A DNA stretch of 64,000 nt from Pseudomonas lijiangensis. GTDB taxonomy: Bacteria > Pseudomonadota > Gammaproteobacteria > Pseudomonadales > Pseudomonadaceae. The stretch covers positions 1,302,001 through 1,366,000 of the forward strand of contig NZ_CP076668.1 in the NCBI RefSeq assembly GCF_018968705.1. Direction: 5' to 3'. Within the stretch, counting starts at the first letter, position 1, and every line of letters starts with the position of its first letter. Position numbers and translations under genes: made by a program. The notes under the pieces were generated by a model that saw only the letters and a list, made by a program, of their open reading frames with translations, was not told where the DNA came from and ran no database searches. This document shows positions 26,691 to 37,061 of the stretch, in pieces.

Positions 26691-27233
26691 ATGGCCCAGC
26701 CGTCCACGACCTACAAATTCGAACTGAACCTCACCGATCTTGATCGTGGGGTCTATGAAAGCGTCAAGCAGACAATCGCCCGTCATCCGTCCGAGACTGA
26801 AGAACGCATGACCGTGCGTCTGCTTGCCTATGCCTTCTGGTACAACGAGCAATTATCTTTCGGTCGTGGCCTTTCTGAAGTCGACGAACCGGCGCTCTGG
26901 GAAAAAAGTCTCGATGACCGTGTCCTGCACTGGATCGAGGTCGGCCAGCCTGACGCCGATCGCCTGACCTGGTGTTCGCGTCGTACCGAGCGCACCAGCC
27001 TGCTGGCCTATGGCAGCCTGCGTGTCTGGGAAGGCAAGGTGGTTCCGGCGGTCAAGAACCTGAAGAACGTCAACATCGCGGCTGTGCCGCAGGAAGTCCT
27101 GGAGCAACTGGCCAAGGATATGCCACGGGTCATCAAGTGGGATGTGATGATCAGCGAAGGCACTGTGTTCGTGACCGACGATCGCGGCCAGCACGAAGTG
27201 CAGTTGCAGTGGCTGGCGGGTGAGCGCGGCTGA
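26691..27233 (+). CDS. yaeQ: YaeQ family protein
   Basis: 180 residues starting MAQPSTTYKFELNLTDLDRG at 26691. The conserved AYAFWYNEQLSFGRGLSEVD and the PD-(D/E)XK-like core (DEPALWEKS, WIEVGQPDADRL) identify YaeQ. The family has a nuclease-like fold and once was linked to RfaH complementation, but its function remains unsettled. It is followed 60 nt later by recJ. Confidence 0.93.
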   Translation: MAQPSTTYKFELNLTDLDRGVYESVKQTIARHPSETEERMTVRLLAYAFWYNEQLSFGRGLSEVDEPALWEKSLDDRVLHWIEVGQPDADRLTWCSRRTERTSLLAYGSLRVWEGKVVPAVKNLKNVNIAAVPQEVLEQLAKDMPRVIKWDVMISEGTVFVTDDRGQHEVQLQWLAGERG

Positions 27234-27293
27234 CAGCCCGGCCTTTAACGTCCCGACCCGATTGTTGAATACACAGAGAATCAGCTGAACCGC

Positions 27294-29009
27294 ATGCGCA
27301 TCGAACCCCGTCTGTTGCCCGATACACTGCCTTTTCTTGGCGACCTGCCGCCCTTGCTCACCCGGCTGTACGCCGCACGGGGCGTGATGTCCGAGGCTGA
27401 ACTGGACAAAGGGCTGGCACGCTTGATCCCGTATCAGCAACTCAAGGGCATCGATGCGGCAGTAGAGTTGCTGGTGACAGCGTTGCAGGAGCGCCAGCGT
27501 ATTCTGATCGTCGGGGATTTCGATGCCGACGGTGCGACGGCCAGTACGGTCGGAGTGCTGGGGCTGCGCCTGTTTGGCGCTGCGCATGTGGATTATCTGG
27601 TTCCCAACCGTTTCGAGTACGGCTATGGCCTGACCCCGGAAATCGTCGAAGTAGCCTTGCAACGCGATCCTCAATTGCTGGTCACTGTGGATAACGGCAT
27701 TTCCAGCGTCGAAGGCGTGGCGGCGGCCAAGGCGGCGGGGCTGAGTGTGCTGGTGACCGATCACCACTTGCCGGGCCATGAACTGCCGCAAGCTGACGCC
27801 ATCGTCAACCCGAACCAGCCCGGCTGTACGTTCCCCAGCAAGTCACTGGCAGGTGTCGGGGTCATCTTCTACGTGCTGATGGCCCTTCGAGCACGTTTGC
27901 GGGCCATCGACTGGTTCAACAGCCAGCAACGTGCCGAGCCCAATCTGGGCGATCTGCTTGATCTTGTGGCTTTGGGCAGCGTGGCCGACGTTGTACCGCT
28001 GGACGCCAATAACCGCATTCTGGTGCATCAGGGCCTGATGCGGATTCGCGCCGGTCGTGCCCGGCCGGGGTTGCGGGCCATCCTTGAAGTGGCGCGTCGT
28101 GAACCTTCGCGCATCACCTCCACCGATCTGGGCTTCATCCTTGGCCCACGGCTGAATGCGGCGGGTCGTCTGGATGACATGAGCCTGGGGATCGAATGCC
28201 TGCTGTGCGATGACCCGGTCCTGGCCCGGGAAATGGCGGTGCAACTGGATGAGCTGAATCAGGATCGCAAATCCATCGAGCAAGGCATGCAGCGCGAGGC
28301 ACTGGCCCAGCTCAAGGACTTGCCGGTGGAGTCCATGCCGTTCGGGTTATGCCTGTTCGAGCCCGATTGGCACCAGGGCGTCATCGGCATTCTTGCCTCG
28401 CGCCTGAAAGAGCGTTACCACCGCCCGACCATTGCCTTCGCCAGTGCAGGGGAGGGCGTGTTGAAAGGCTCGGCTCGCTCGGTACAAGGCTTTCATATTC
28501 GCGATGCGCTGGACGCCGTTGCCGCTCGTCACCCGCAACTGATCAGCAAGTTCGGTGGGCACGCCATGGCCGCAGGCCTGTCCCTGCCGGAAGAGAACTT
28601 TCCGATGTTTGCCGAAGCCTTCGACCTGGAGGTGCGTCGTCAGCTCAGCGAAGAAGACCTTACCGGGCGGTTGCTCTCGGACGGTACGCTGGCAGTCGAA
28701 GAGTTTCATCTGGAGCTGGCGCGGGCACTGCGCAACGCCGGGCCATGGGGTCAGCATTTCCCCGAGCCGCTGTTTCATGGCGTCTTCCAGCTGGTCGAGC
28801 AGCGTGTGGTCGGTGAGCGGCACTTGAAAATGGTGCTCAGGACCGAGTGTGGCTCGGTAAAGCTGGATGGCATCGCTTTCGGCGTTGATCGCGACATCTG
28901 GCCCAATCCCAACATCCGCTGGGTCGAACTGGCTTACAAACTGGACCTCAACGAGTTTCGCGGCAATGAAACGGTGCAGTTGATGGTGACCCACATAGCA
29001 CCCCGCTGA
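27294..29009 (+). CDS. recJ: Single-stranded-DNA 5'-3' exonuclease RecJ
   Basis: 571 residues. The DHH domain carries IVGDFDADGATASTVGVL and LVTDHHLPGHELP; the DHHA1 domain carries SKFGGHAMAAGLSL; an OB-fold region follows (WVELAYKLDLNEFRGNETVQ). Mn2+/Mg2+ ligands of the DHH motifs are intact. RecJ acts in RecF-pathway recombination, mismatch repair and base-excision repair. Length agrees with E. coli RecJ (577). Confidence 0.97.
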   Translation: MRIEPRLLPDTLPFLGDLPPLLTRLYAARGVMSEAELDKGLARLIPYQQLKGIDAAVELLVTALQERQRILIVGDFDADGATASTVGVLGLRLFGAAHVDYLVPNRFEYGYGLTPEIVEVALQRDPQLLVTVDNGISSVEGVAAAKAAGLSVLVTDHHLPGHELPQADAIVNPNQPGCTFPSKSLAGVGVIFYVLMALRARLRAIDWFNSQQRAEPNLGDLLDLVALGSVADVVPLDANNRILVHQGLMRIRAGRARPGLRAILEVARREPSRITSTDLGFILGPRLNAAGRLDDMSLGIECLLCDDPVLAREMAVQLDELNQDRKSIEQGMQREALAQLKDLPVESMPFGLCLFEPDWHQGVIGILASRLKERYHRPTIAFASAGEGVLKGSARSVQGFHIRDALDAVAARHPQLISKFGGHAMAAGLSLPEENFPMFAEAFDLEVRRQLSEEDLTGRLLSDGTLAVEEFHLELARALRNAGPWGQHFPEPLFHGVFQLVEQRVVGERHLKMVLRTECGSVKLDGIAFGVDRDIWPNPNIRWVELAYKLDLNEFRGNETVQLMVTHIAPR

Positions 29010-29100
29010 TCAGCCGGAACCCGGCCACCTTTCACGTTGTCGACTAGTCTCTGTAGACACAAAACAGTCCAGCGCCTGATTTTCAACCTGAGAGGTCGCC

Positions 29101-30207
29101 ATGAGCCTGCTGCTTGAGCCCTACACCCTTCGCCAGCTGAAACTCCCCAACCGCATCGCTGTTTCCCCCATGTGCCAGTATTCCAGTGTCGATGGCCTGG
29201 CCAACGACTGGCATCTGGTCCACCTGGGCAGTCGTGCCGTGGGCGGTGCGGGGCTGGTGTTCAGTGAAGCCGTTGCCGTGACCGAAGATGGCCGCATCAC
29301 GGCACAGGATCTTGGCCTGTGGAACGATGAGCAGATCGAGCCCCTGCAACGCATCACCCGTTTCATCGAGTCCCAGGGCTCGGTGGCAGGTATTCAACTG
29401 GCCCACGCCGGACGCAAGGCCAGCACCTGGCGTCCCTGGCTGGGCAAGCATGGCAGCGTGCCCGAGAGTGAAGGTGGCTGGAAACCCCGGGGGCCATCGG
29501 CCATTGCCTTTGATCCGCAACACACGGCCCCGGTACAACTGAGCGAAAGCCAGATCCAGGGCTTGATCCAGTCTTTTGTCGACGCCGCCCGTCGTTCCCT
29601 GGTCGCGGGTTTCAAGGTGGTCGAGATTCACGCCGCCCACGGCTATCTCCTGCATCAATTCCTTTCGCCACTGAGCAACCAGCGCACCGACCAGTACGGC
29701 GGTTCGTTTGAAAACCGTATTCGCCTGACGCTGCAAGTGACCGAAGCCGTGAGGGATGTCTGGCCGCAAGAGTTACCGTTGTTTGTCCGTGTATCGGCCA
29801 CCGACTGGGTGGAAGACGGCTGGAACCCTGACGAAACGGTGGAGCTGGCGCGTCGCCTGAAGGCACTGGGTGTCGATCTGATCGACGTTTCATCGGGCGG
29901 CACGTCGGCCAATGCGGAAATCCCGGTCGGCCCCGGTTACCAGACGCGCTTTGCCGAGCGGGTGCGCAAGGAATCGGAGATTGCCACCGGCACGGTGGGC
30001 CTGATCACCGAACCCGCACAGGCCGAGCATATCCTGCGCACCGGTCAGGCCGACATCATCCTGCTGGCGCGTGAGTTGCTGCGCGACCCGTACTGGCCGT
30101 TGCATGCCGATGACGATCTGGGCGGACGCAAGGCGGTCTGGCCTGCGCAGTATCAGCGTGCGACCCACCGTGACCAGCCGATCCACGAGTCCGATCTGCG
30201 GGACTGA
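29101..30207 (+). CDS. xenA: Old yellow enzyme family oxidoreductase (XenA/YqjM-like)
   Basis: 368 residues of TIM-barrel FMN enzyme. C25 in SPMCQYSSVDG is the redox-tuning Cys of the thermophilic-like OYE class, at the same position as in P. putida XenA. HAAHGYLLHQFLSPLSN gives the two substrate-binding histidine/tyrosine positions, and RELLRDPYWPLHA the C-terminal Trp region. These enzymes reduce activated C=C bonds and nitro compounds with NAD(P)H. The start follows GAGAGGTCGCC. The physiological substrate is unknown. Confidence 0.93.
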   Translation: MSLLLEPYTLRQLKLPNRIAVSPMCQYSSVDGLANDWHLVHLGSRAVGGAGLVFSEAVAVTEDGRITAQDLGLWNDEQIEPLQRITRFIESQGSVAGIQLAHAGRKASTWRPWLGKHGSVPESEGGWKPRGPSAIAFDPQHTAPVQLSESQIQGLIQSFVDAARRSLVAGFKVVEIHAAHGYLLHQFLSPLSNQRTDQYGGSFENRIRLTLQVTEAVRDVWPQELPLFVRVSATDWVEDGWNPDETVELARRLKALGVDLIDVSSGGTSANAEIPVGPGYQTRFAERVRKESEIATGTVGLITEPAQAEHILRTGQADIILLARELLRDPYWPLHADDDLGGRKAVWPAQYQRATHRDQPIHESDLRD

Positions 30208-30225
30208 TCACTCAGGCACAGGGGC

Positions 30226-32352
30226 TCAGTCAGGTTCCTGTGCCGCTCCATCCAGCAGTTCAGTGATGCGGTTGCTCAGTGTGGTGATTGCAAACGGCTT
30301 GGTCAGCACATGCATTCCCGGTTCAAGCGTGTCCTGCTCCAGGGCGGCGTTCTCGGCGTAACCGGTCACGAACAGCACTTTCAGATCCGGACGCACCGTC
30401 CTGGCCGCATCCGCCACCTGGCGGCCATTCATGCCGCCGGGCAAGCCGACATCGGTGATCAGCAAATCAATGGTTACCCTGGATTGCAGAATCACCAGGG
30501 CCGCAGCTCCATGCTCGGCTTCCAGGACGTTGTAGCCCTGTTCTTCGAGCACTTCGCTCATCAGCGCGCGCACGGCCGGTTCGTCGTCCACCACCAGGAT
30601 GGTTTCGCCGCCTGCGCTCGGAGCGAGTGGAATATCGAGGCTGCTGTCATGTTCGACCGGCTCGCTGTCGCCAAGGAACTGCGGCAGAAGAATGCAGATC
30701 TTCGAGCCTTTCCCGGGCCGGGAATCAATGCTGACGCCGCCGCCGGATTGCCGGGCAAAACCATAGATCATCGACAGGCCAAGACCCGTGCCCATGCCGA
30801 TGGGCTTGGTTGTAAAGAACGGATCGAATGCCCTGGCGACCACTTCTTCAGTCATCCCGGTACCGTTATCGCTGACACAGAGCGCCACGTAATGCCCCGC
30901 GACCATCTCGTACCTGGCTGCTGTCGGATCATCCAGATAGCGATTGGCAGTTTCGATCTTCAGCGTGCCGCCGTCCGGCATGGCATCCCTGGCATTGATG
31001 CACAGGTTGAGCAGCGAGTTTTCCAGTTGATGGGGGTCAACCATGGTCGACCACAGGTCGTGGGTGCGCAGGACCTGCATGTCGATGGCCGGTCCGACGG
31101 TGCGGTTGATCAGTTCTTCCATGCCCGCGACCAGTTGATCGACATGGGTGGCTTTCGGCGCCAGGGTCTGGCGCCGTGAGAATGCCAGCAGCCGATGGGT
31201 GAGGGCAGCAGCACGTCTCGAACCTTCAAGGGCGCTGGAGATATAGCGGCCCAGGTCTGTGCGGCCCTGATTCACCCGTGACTGGAGCAGTTCGATATTG
31301 CCGGTGATGCCCATCAACAGGTTATTGAAGTCATGGGCCAGGCCGCCGGTAAGTTGCCCGACAGCCTCCATTTTCTGTGACTGGCGCAGGGCCTCTTCGG
31401 CAATGCGCAGGGCTTCGGAGTGCAGTTTCTCATGGGTAATGTGCTTGCCCAGTGCGAAAACCAGACCGCCGCCCGGCGCAGAGGTCCAGCCGATCCAGCG
31501 ATAACTGCCGTCCTTGTGCATGTAACGGTTTTCAAACAATGGCAGCACATTGCCGATGGCGTGTCGCAGGGCATCCTGGGTTCTGGCTATATCGTCAGGA
31601 TGAACCAGATCCAGAATCGAGTGCCCGATCAACTCTCGGGGCTCTCGACCCAGCACTGCGCACCACGCTGGATTTACCCGCAGGAAATGCCCCTTGAAGT
31701 CGACCATCGCCAGCAGGTCCGGGGAGATATCCCAGAAGGTATTCAGCTCGGCAGTCCGCTGTTCGAGCTTGGCGGTCTGCTGCTTTTCCAGTTCGATCAG
31801 GTCGTCGATCAGTTGCTGTCGTTTCTGCTCGCTGGATTCCAGTGCCTGTTTGTCCAGGACATAGCGGGTGGTTTCCTTGGTGATGCAGAACATTCCGACG
31901 GTCACGCCGTGCTCATCGATCAGCGGAGAAAAGGAAAACGACCACCAGGTCTGTTCGGTCTCGCCATAGCGAGCCATGGTCAGCGGCATGTCCTTGTACT
32001 GGCAGGTCTTGCCGGCAAGAGCGTCTTGCACCATGGGTGCGACCTGGTCCCAGACATCGGCCCACAGTTTCGTGGCGTGCGCGCCGATGGCATTGTCCTT
32101 GCGCGGCCCGAGAATCGGCGTGTAGGTGTCGTTATGGAAAAAGATCAGCTCCGGTCCCCAGAGCAGATACATCGACTCCGGTGAGTTCAGGATCAGATTC
32201 AGCGCGGTTTTCAGTGAGGCAGGCCACTGTTCTACCGGCCCCAGAGACGTCTGGCTCCAGTCCTTGTTTCTTATCGTCCGGGCCGTTTCGCTCATGCCCG
32301 CTGGAAAACCAATGCTTGACGTCACTTCAGGCAAGCTCCGGTAAAGCAGCAC
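30226..32352 (-). CDS. PAS-domain hybrid sensor histidine kinase
   Basis: Up to 708 residues. An N-terminal sensing module ([40 protein letters not shown]) is of the type found before HWE- and HisKA-kinases. A PAS domain follows ([20 protein letters not shown]), then HisKA ([20 protein letters not shown]), HATPase and a C-terminal receiver ([20 protein letters not shown]). No membrane segment, so it is cytoplasmic. The start is uncertain: GTG at 32352, GTG near 32325 or ATG at 32295; conservation seems to begin before the ATG. No partner regulator lies beside it. Confidence 0.87.
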   Translation of the reverse strand: MLLYRSLPEVTSSIGFPAGMSETARTIRNKDWSQTSLGPVEQWPASLKTALNLILNSPESMYLLWGPELIFFHNDTYTPILGPRKDNAIGAHATKLWADVWDQVAPMVQDALAGKTCQYKDMPLTMARYGETEQTWWSFSFSPLIDEHGVTVGMFCITKETTRYVLDKQALESSEQKRQQLIDDLIELEKQQTAKLEQRTAELNTFWDISPDLLAMVDFKGHFLRVNPAWCAVLGREPRELIGHSILDLVHPDDIARTQDALRHAIGNVLPLFENRYMHKDGSYRWIGWTSAPGGGLVFALGKHITHEKLHSEALRIAEEALRQSQKMEAVGQLTGGLAHDFNNLLMGITGNIELLQSRVNQGRTDLGRYISSALEGSRRAAALTHRLLAFSRRQTLAPKATHVDQLVAGMEELINRTVGPAIDMQVLRTHDLWSTMVDPHQLENSLLNLCINARDAMPDGGTLKIETANRYLDDPTAARYEMVAGHYVALCVSDNGTGMTEEVVARAFDPFFTTKPIGMGTGLGLSMIYGFARQSGGGVSIDSRPGKGSKICILLPQFLGDSEPVEHDSSLDIPLAPSAGGETILVVDDEPAVRALMSEVLEEQGYNVLEAEHGAAALVILQSRVTIDLLITDVGLPGGMNGRQVADAARTVRPDLKVLFVTGYAENAALEQDTLEPGMHVLTKPFAITTLSNRITELLDGAAQEPD

Positions 32353-32608
32353 GGATGGGATGGCGTATTCATGAGGTGTCTGGAATCTATTATCGATGCG
32401 CCCGGATGGGCGCGTGATATCTCTGGGGGAATTGACCTTGGAAACGGGTCAGGGTTGCACAGGTTGCGGGTTAACTTTTCAGTAATGAAGCGATTGCCCG
32501 GGCCGCATCATCTGCAACATTCAGATGCACACCTTGAATCACCCTTGTGAGACTTCCCATTAACCTGCGTGTCAATGAATTATCTGACTAGACCTGTGGA
32601 GGTTTCTC

Positions 32609-33349
32609 ATGAATACGCGTGGTTTGCTTGACCAGTTGCTCAAGTCTGGACAAAACATGTTGCAAGACAAGGTAAGCGGCAAATCCGGCAAGCGTTCATC
32701 CGGCAGCGACGCACTGGTAAACGGACTGGGCAGCCTGCTTTCGGGCTCCAAGTCCGGAGGCAAGAGCGGCGGGCTGGGGAGTTTGCTGTCCGGTGCGGGC
32801 GGCGGTGCGCTGGCGGCCGGTGCCATGAGCCTGCTCAAGGGCAAGCGCTCCGGGATGGGCGGCAAAGTATTGACCTATGGCGGTCTGGCCGCGCTGGGCG
32901 TATTGGCCTACAAGGCTTACAGCAACTGGCAGGCCAGTCAGGGCGTGACTGCCCAGCGGGAGCCCCAGACCATCGACCGCTTGCCCGAGTCTCAGGCCGA
33001 AGAACACAGCCAGGCCATCCTGCGGGCTCTGGTGGCGGCAGCCAAGGCTGACGGCCATGTCGACGAGCGTGAGCGCGAACTCATCGAAGGCGAGTTCAGC
33101 AAGCTGAGCAACGACCACGAATTGCAACACTGGCTGCACGCCGAACTGCACAAGCCGCTTGATCCTTCGGAAGTGGCACGAGCGGCAAAAACACCGGAAA
33201 TGGCGGCCGAGATGTATATCGCCAGCGTGATTCTGGTGGATCAGGAACACTTCATGGAAAGGGCCTACCTTGACGAACTGGCACGTCAGTTGAAGCTGGC
33301 TCCGGGCCTCAAGTCCGAGCTGGAAGAGCAGGTGCGTCAGGCTCAGTAA
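32609..33349 (+). CDS. DUF533 / TerB-like family protein (YebE-like)
   Basis: 246 residues starting MNTRGLLDQLLKSGQNMLQD after GTGGAGGTTTCTC. A glycine/serine-rich stretch (about 30-75) and one hydrophobic segment (KVLTYGGLAALGVLAYKAYS, about 90-110) lead into a helical TerB-like domain (ALVAAAKADGHVDERERELI, about 140-245). DUF533 members are inner-membrane-associated proteins linked to envelope stress in E. coli (YebE, Cpx regulon). The role here is inferred from that. Confidence 0.88.
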   Translation: MNTRGLLDQLLKSGQNMLQDKVSGKSGKRSSGSDALVNGLGSLLSGSKSGGKSGGLGSLLSGAGGGALAAGAMSLLKGKRSGMGGKVLTYGGLAALGVLAYKAYSNWQASQGVTAQREPQTIDRLPESQAEEHSQAILRALVAAAKADGHVDERERELIEGEFSKLSNDHELQHWLHAELHKPLDPSEVARAAKTPEMAAEMYIASVILVDQEHFMERAYLDELARQLKLAPGLKSELEEQVRQAQ

Positions 33350-33609
33350 AAATGGCTGAACAGAGGCGAGGGCTATGTCACTGTCGATAGCCCTCCGGAT
33401 GACAACGCTTACTTGATACCCGTAATAAACGCACCTCTCCCGTCCGCAGGTTTTCTGAACTAACCCGCCAATATCGCCACTTTCAATTTCCTTTCCTTGC
33501 AACACGCTAATACACAAAAGCCTGGGCTATACTCAGGCCGCTTGGACCGTCTGTCGGTCCGCTTCTTGAACACGGCCAGATGCCGTTGTTGAACTCTTGA
33601 GGACTGACT

Positions 33610-35232
33610 GTGAAGAACTGGACTCTGCGCCAAAGGATTTTGGCGAGTTTTGCCGTCATCATCGCGATCATGCTGTTGATGGTGGTTGTGTCTTACTCGC
33701 GCTTGTTGTCGATTGAGTCCAGCGAGGAACAGGTCCGCCTCGATGCGCTTCCAGGCGTCTATTACAGCACCCTGGTGCGCAGTTCCTGGGGCGAAAGCTA
33801 CATTCGTACTCTGGAGCTGATCGGTGAAGGCAAGGCTCGACCTCTGACCAAGCAGGAACAGGCCCAGTTCGAAGGGTTTGAAGATAATCTTCAGGTTCAG
33901 ATCGACGGTTACAAGAAATCCATTTTCGACGACGCCGAGAGGGCCAACTTTGCCCTGTTCGAAAAGCGGCGCGAAATCTATAGCCGCATGCTCAAGGAAG
34001 TTCATGCTTCCTATGGAATGGGCGACTATGCCAAGGCGCGTGCCGAGTTCTACGAGCAGGTGAATCCGGTCTGGAGCGATGGCCGCAAACAGCTCAACGA
34101 TATCATCGTCGCCAACAAGCTATTGGCCGACAAGGCGACCGAGAACATTGTCACTGCCGTTCTGGGTGCCAAGATCAGCATGGTCTTTTCCCTGCTGATC
34201 GCGCTCATTGCAGCGGCTTCGTGCGGTCTGCTGCTGATGCGCTCTATCACCGCGCCCATGCAGCTCATCGTGAAAATCCTCGACGTCATGCGTACCGGTG
34301 ACTTGAGTTCGCGTCTGAATCTGGCGCGCAAGGATGAGTTCAACGCGGTGGAAACCGGCTTCAACGACATGATGACCGAACTGACCGCACTGGTTGCCCA
34401 GGCGCAGCGTTCCTCGGTTCAGGTCACCACTTCCGTGACCGAAATTGCTGCCACTTCCCGCCAGCAACAGGCTACCGCCACTGAAACCGCAGCCACGACC
34501 ACTGAAATCGGCGCCACCTCCCGTGAAATCGCCGCCACTTCCCGTGATCTGGTGCGCACCATGACGGAAGTGACCTCTGCCGCCGATCAGGCTTCGGTCC
34601 TGGCAGGCTCCGGCCAGCAAGGGCTGGCGCGCATGGAAGACACCATGCATCAGGTGATGGGCGCGGCCAATCTGGTCAACTCCAAGCTGGCGATCCTCAA
34701 CGAGAAGGCCGGCAACATCAACCAGGTGGTGGTGACCATCGTCAAGGTCGCCGACCAGACCAACCTGTTGTCGCTCAATGCCGCCATCGAGGCCGAGAAG
34801 GCCGGTGAATACGGTCGCGGTTTCGCGGTGGTTGCCACTGAAGTGCGCCGTCTGGCCGACCAGACGGCCGTTGCGACCTACGACATCGAGCAGATGGTTC
34901 GCGAAATCCAGTCAGCGGTTTCCGCGGGCGTGATGGGTATGGACAAGTTCTCCGAAGAAGTGCGCCGCGGCATGTTCGAAGTCACTCAGGTGGGCGAGCA
35001 GCTTTCGCAGATCATTCATCAGGTCCAGGCCCTGGCACCGCGTGTGCTGATGGTCAACGAGGGGATGCAGGCCCAGGCCACGGGCGCGGAGCAGATCAAT
35101 CAGGCCCTGGTGCAACTGGCCGATGCCAGCAGCCAGACTGTCGACTCATTGCGTCAAGCCAGCTTTGCCATCGACGAGTTGAGTCAGGTCGCGGTAGGGC
35201 TGCGCAGTGGCGTCTCGCGTTTCAAAGTCTGA
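33610..35232 (+). CDS. wspA: Wsp methyl-accepting chemoreceptor WspA
   Basis: 540 residues from a GTG start (GAGGACTGACT upstream). TM1 (about 10-30) and TM2 (about 187-210) flank a periplasmic four-helix domain; HAMP follows, then the cytoplasmic coiled coil with the tip ADQTNLLSLNAAIEAEKAGE and RGFAVVATEVRRLADQT. WspA senses surface contact and drives the Wsp phosphorelay. The alanine/threonine-rich IAATSR repeats (about 280-320) are typical. It is the first gene of wspABCDEFR; TATACT at 33528-33533 may be its -10 box. Confidence 0.96.
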   Translation: MKNWTLRQRILASFAVIIAIMLLMVVVSYSRLLSIESSEEQVRLDALPGVYYSTLVRSSWGESYIRTLELIGEGKARPLTKQEQAQFEGFEDNLQVQIDGYKKSIFDDAERANFALFEKRREIYSRMLKEVHASYGMGDYAKARAEFYEQVNPVWSDGRKQLNDIIVANKLLADKATENIVTAVLGAKISMVFSLLIALIAAASCGLLLMRSITAPMQLIVKILDVMRTGDLSSRLNLARKDEFNAVETGFNDMMTELTALVAQAQRSSVQVTTSVTEIAATSRQQQATATETAATTTEIGATSREIAATSRDLVRTMTEVTSAADQASVLAGSGQQGLARMEDTMHQVMGAANLVNSKLAILNEKAGNINQVVVTIVKVADQTNLLSLNAAIEAEKAGEYGRGFAVVATEVRRLADQTAVATYDIEQMVREIQSAVSAGVMGMDKFSEEVRRGMFEVTQVGEQLSQIIHQVQALAPRVLMVNEGMQAQATGAEQINQALVQLADASSQTVDSLRQASFAIDELSQVAVGLRSGVSRFKV

Positions 35233-35241
35233 GTCCGGGTC

Positions 35242-35778
35242 ATGATGGATCTCTCACCCAAACGCCAGGGCCCTGCGCCGGTCGCGAACAAGCTGTTTCT
35301 GTTGTTCCGCATCGGCGAGGAGCGTTACGCGCTGGAGGCCATCGAGATCTCCGAAATCCTGCCGCGCGTGAAACTGAAGGCTATCGCTCACGTGCCCCAT
35401 TGGGTGGCGGGGATCTTCGCCCACCGTGGCGAAATCGTGCCGGTCATCGACATCAGCGCCCTGAGTTCCGGGCAGGCGGCACCTGCACGCACCAGTACCC
35501 GCATGGTGCTGGTGCATTATCGTCATGACGATGCGCACCCGGCACAGTTGCTCGGGCTTATCCTGGAGCAGGCGACCGAGACCTTGCGTTGCCCGGCTTC
35601 GGAGTTCAAGGAGTACGGCCTGGAAAACCGTCTGGCACCTTATCTGGGGCCGGTTCGGGAGGACGAGCAGGGACTGTTGCAATGGATTCACGTTCAGGAG
35701 CTGTTGACCGAGCCCGTGCGTGAACTGCTGTACCCCATACCTCCGCTTGATCTGGAGCTTCTTGAGGATGCGCCATGA
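35242..35778 (+). CDS. wspB: CheW-like coupling protein WspB
   Basis: 178 residues with one CheW domain (about 17-165: LFRIGEERYALEAIEISEIL, VAGIFAHRGEIVPVIDISAL). It couples WspA to the kinase WspE. It starts 9 nt after wspA and overlaps wspC by 4 nt (ATGA). In P. aeruginosa and P. fluorescens two CheW proteins, WspB and WspD, are encoded in this operon in the same positions. Confidence 0.95.
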   Translation: MMDLSPKRQGPAPVANKLFLLFRIGEERYALEAIEISEILPRVKLKAIAHVPHWVAGIFAHRGEIVPVIDISALSSGQAAPARTSTRMVLVHYRHDDAHPAQLLGLILEQATETLRCPASEFKEYGLENRLAPYLGPVREDEQGLLQWIHVQELLTEPVRELLYPIPPLDLELLEDAP

Positions 35779-37061
35779 GTGATGACTCGCGCTTTTTCAG
35801 TTTTCTCAAGGATCGCATTGGTCTGGATGTCACCTCTGTGGGCGAGGCTATCATTGTGCGAGCGCTGCGCCAGCGCTCTCAGAACACCACTGCTGCAGAC
35901 GATGAAGCCTATTGGCAGTTACTGCTGAGTTCGCCTGACGAGCAGCAGGCCCTGATCGAAGCGGTCATCGTCCCGGAAACCTGGTTCTTCCGTTACCCCG
36001 AGTCCTTCCTGACCCTGGGCAAGCTGTCATCGGAGCGCCTGATGACGCTCAAGAACTCAAGGCCACTGCGTATTCTCAGTTTGCCGTGCTCGACCGGCGA
36101 GGAGCCTTACTCCATTGCCATGGCGCTGTTCGATGCCAACATCGGCGCGCAGCATTTCAAGATCGACGCCATCGATATCAGCCCCCTGTCGATTCAAAAG
36201 GCCGTTCGCGGCATCTATGGCAAGAACTCGTTCCGTGGCACTGATCTGGGCTTTCGCGACCGGCATTTCAAGCCAGTGGAAGAGGGTTATCAGGTTGAGG
36301 ACCGGGTACGTGCGCAGGTTAACTTCAAGGCCGGCAATCTGCTGGACCCGGCTCTGGCGACTCAGGAACCCTACGATTTTGTGTTCTGTCGCAATCTGGT
36401 GATCTATTTCGATCAGGCCACGCAACGTCATGTATTCAAGGTGCTCAAGCGTCTGACCCGTGAAGACGGCGTGTTATTCATAGGTCCCGCCGAGGGTAAT
36501 CTGCTGAGCCGGGTCGGCATGCGCTCTGCCGGTATCGCGCAATCGTTCGCCTTCAGGCATGCGCCCGGCCAGGACGCCAGTGCGCCAGTACTGGCCGAGC
36601 CTGTTCCGATTGCCCGTAGCGTCGCGCCACCGGTTCGCGAGCCTGCCCGGCCCGCGCCACGGCCTTTCGCACCTGCGCCTGCACCAGCCAGTCCGCCCGT
36701 TCCTTCCCGGCCAGCGCCCGCTGCCACCGGTGGCGACGATGCCGCGACCCAACTGGCGACCATTGCCAGTCTGGCCAACGAGGGCAAAAGCGTGGAAGCG
36801 CGTGCGGCCTGCGAGCGTTATCTGCAGCGGCACGAGCCGGTGGCGCAGGTGTTCTACTGGCTGGGGCTGCTCAGCGAAGTGGAGGGCAGTGTGGCGCAGG
36901 CTCAGGGTTTCTATCGCAAGGCGCTGTATTTGCAGCCGCAGCATCCTGAGTCCCTGGCACAACTGGCTGCCTTGCTGGCCTCGCAAGGGGACAGTGCCGG
37001 TGCCCGCCGCCTGCAGGAACGTGCCACCCGTGGCGCCAATAAACAAGGAAGCAATCGATGA
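35775..37061 (+). CDS. wspC: CheR-type chemoreceptor methyltransferase with TPR, WspC
   Basis: 428 residues. An N-terminal helical CheR domain and an SAM-binding domain (RILSLPCSTGEEPYSIAMAL, YDFVFCRNLVIYFD) methylate WspA glutamates. A proline/alanine-rich linker (about 270-320) leads to C-terminal TPR repeats (about 345-420, VFYWLGLLSEVEGSVAQAQG). WspC opposes WspF by making the receptor more active. Four-base overlaps with wspB and wspD indicate coupled translation. Confidence 0.95.
   Translation: MSDDSRFFSFLKDRIGLDVTSVGEAIIVRALRQRSQNTTAADDEAYWQLLLSSPDEQQALIEAVIVPETWFFRYPESFLTLGKLSSERLMTLKNSRPLRILSLPCSTGEEPYSIAMALFDANIGAQHFKIDAIDISPLSIQKAVRGIYGKNSFRGTDLGFRDRHFKPVEEGYQVEDRVRAQVNFKAGNLLDPALATQEPYDFVFCRNLVIYFDQATQRHVFKVLKRLTREDGVLFIGPAEGNLLSRVGMRSAGIAQSFAFRHAPGQDASAPVLAEPVPIARSVAPPVREPARPAPRPFAPAPAPASPPVPSRPAPAATGGDDAATQLATIASLANEGKSVEARAACERYLQRHEPVAQVFYWLGLLSEVEGSVAQAQGFYRKALYLQPQHPESLAQLAALLASQGDSAGARRLQERATRGANKQGSNR

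Noticed and set aside
34430..34560. Short repeated DNA (ACTTCCCG-type) in wspA as a possible tandem repeat element
   Set aside because: It encodes the normal IAATSR-type heptad repeats of the chemoreceptor coiled coil.
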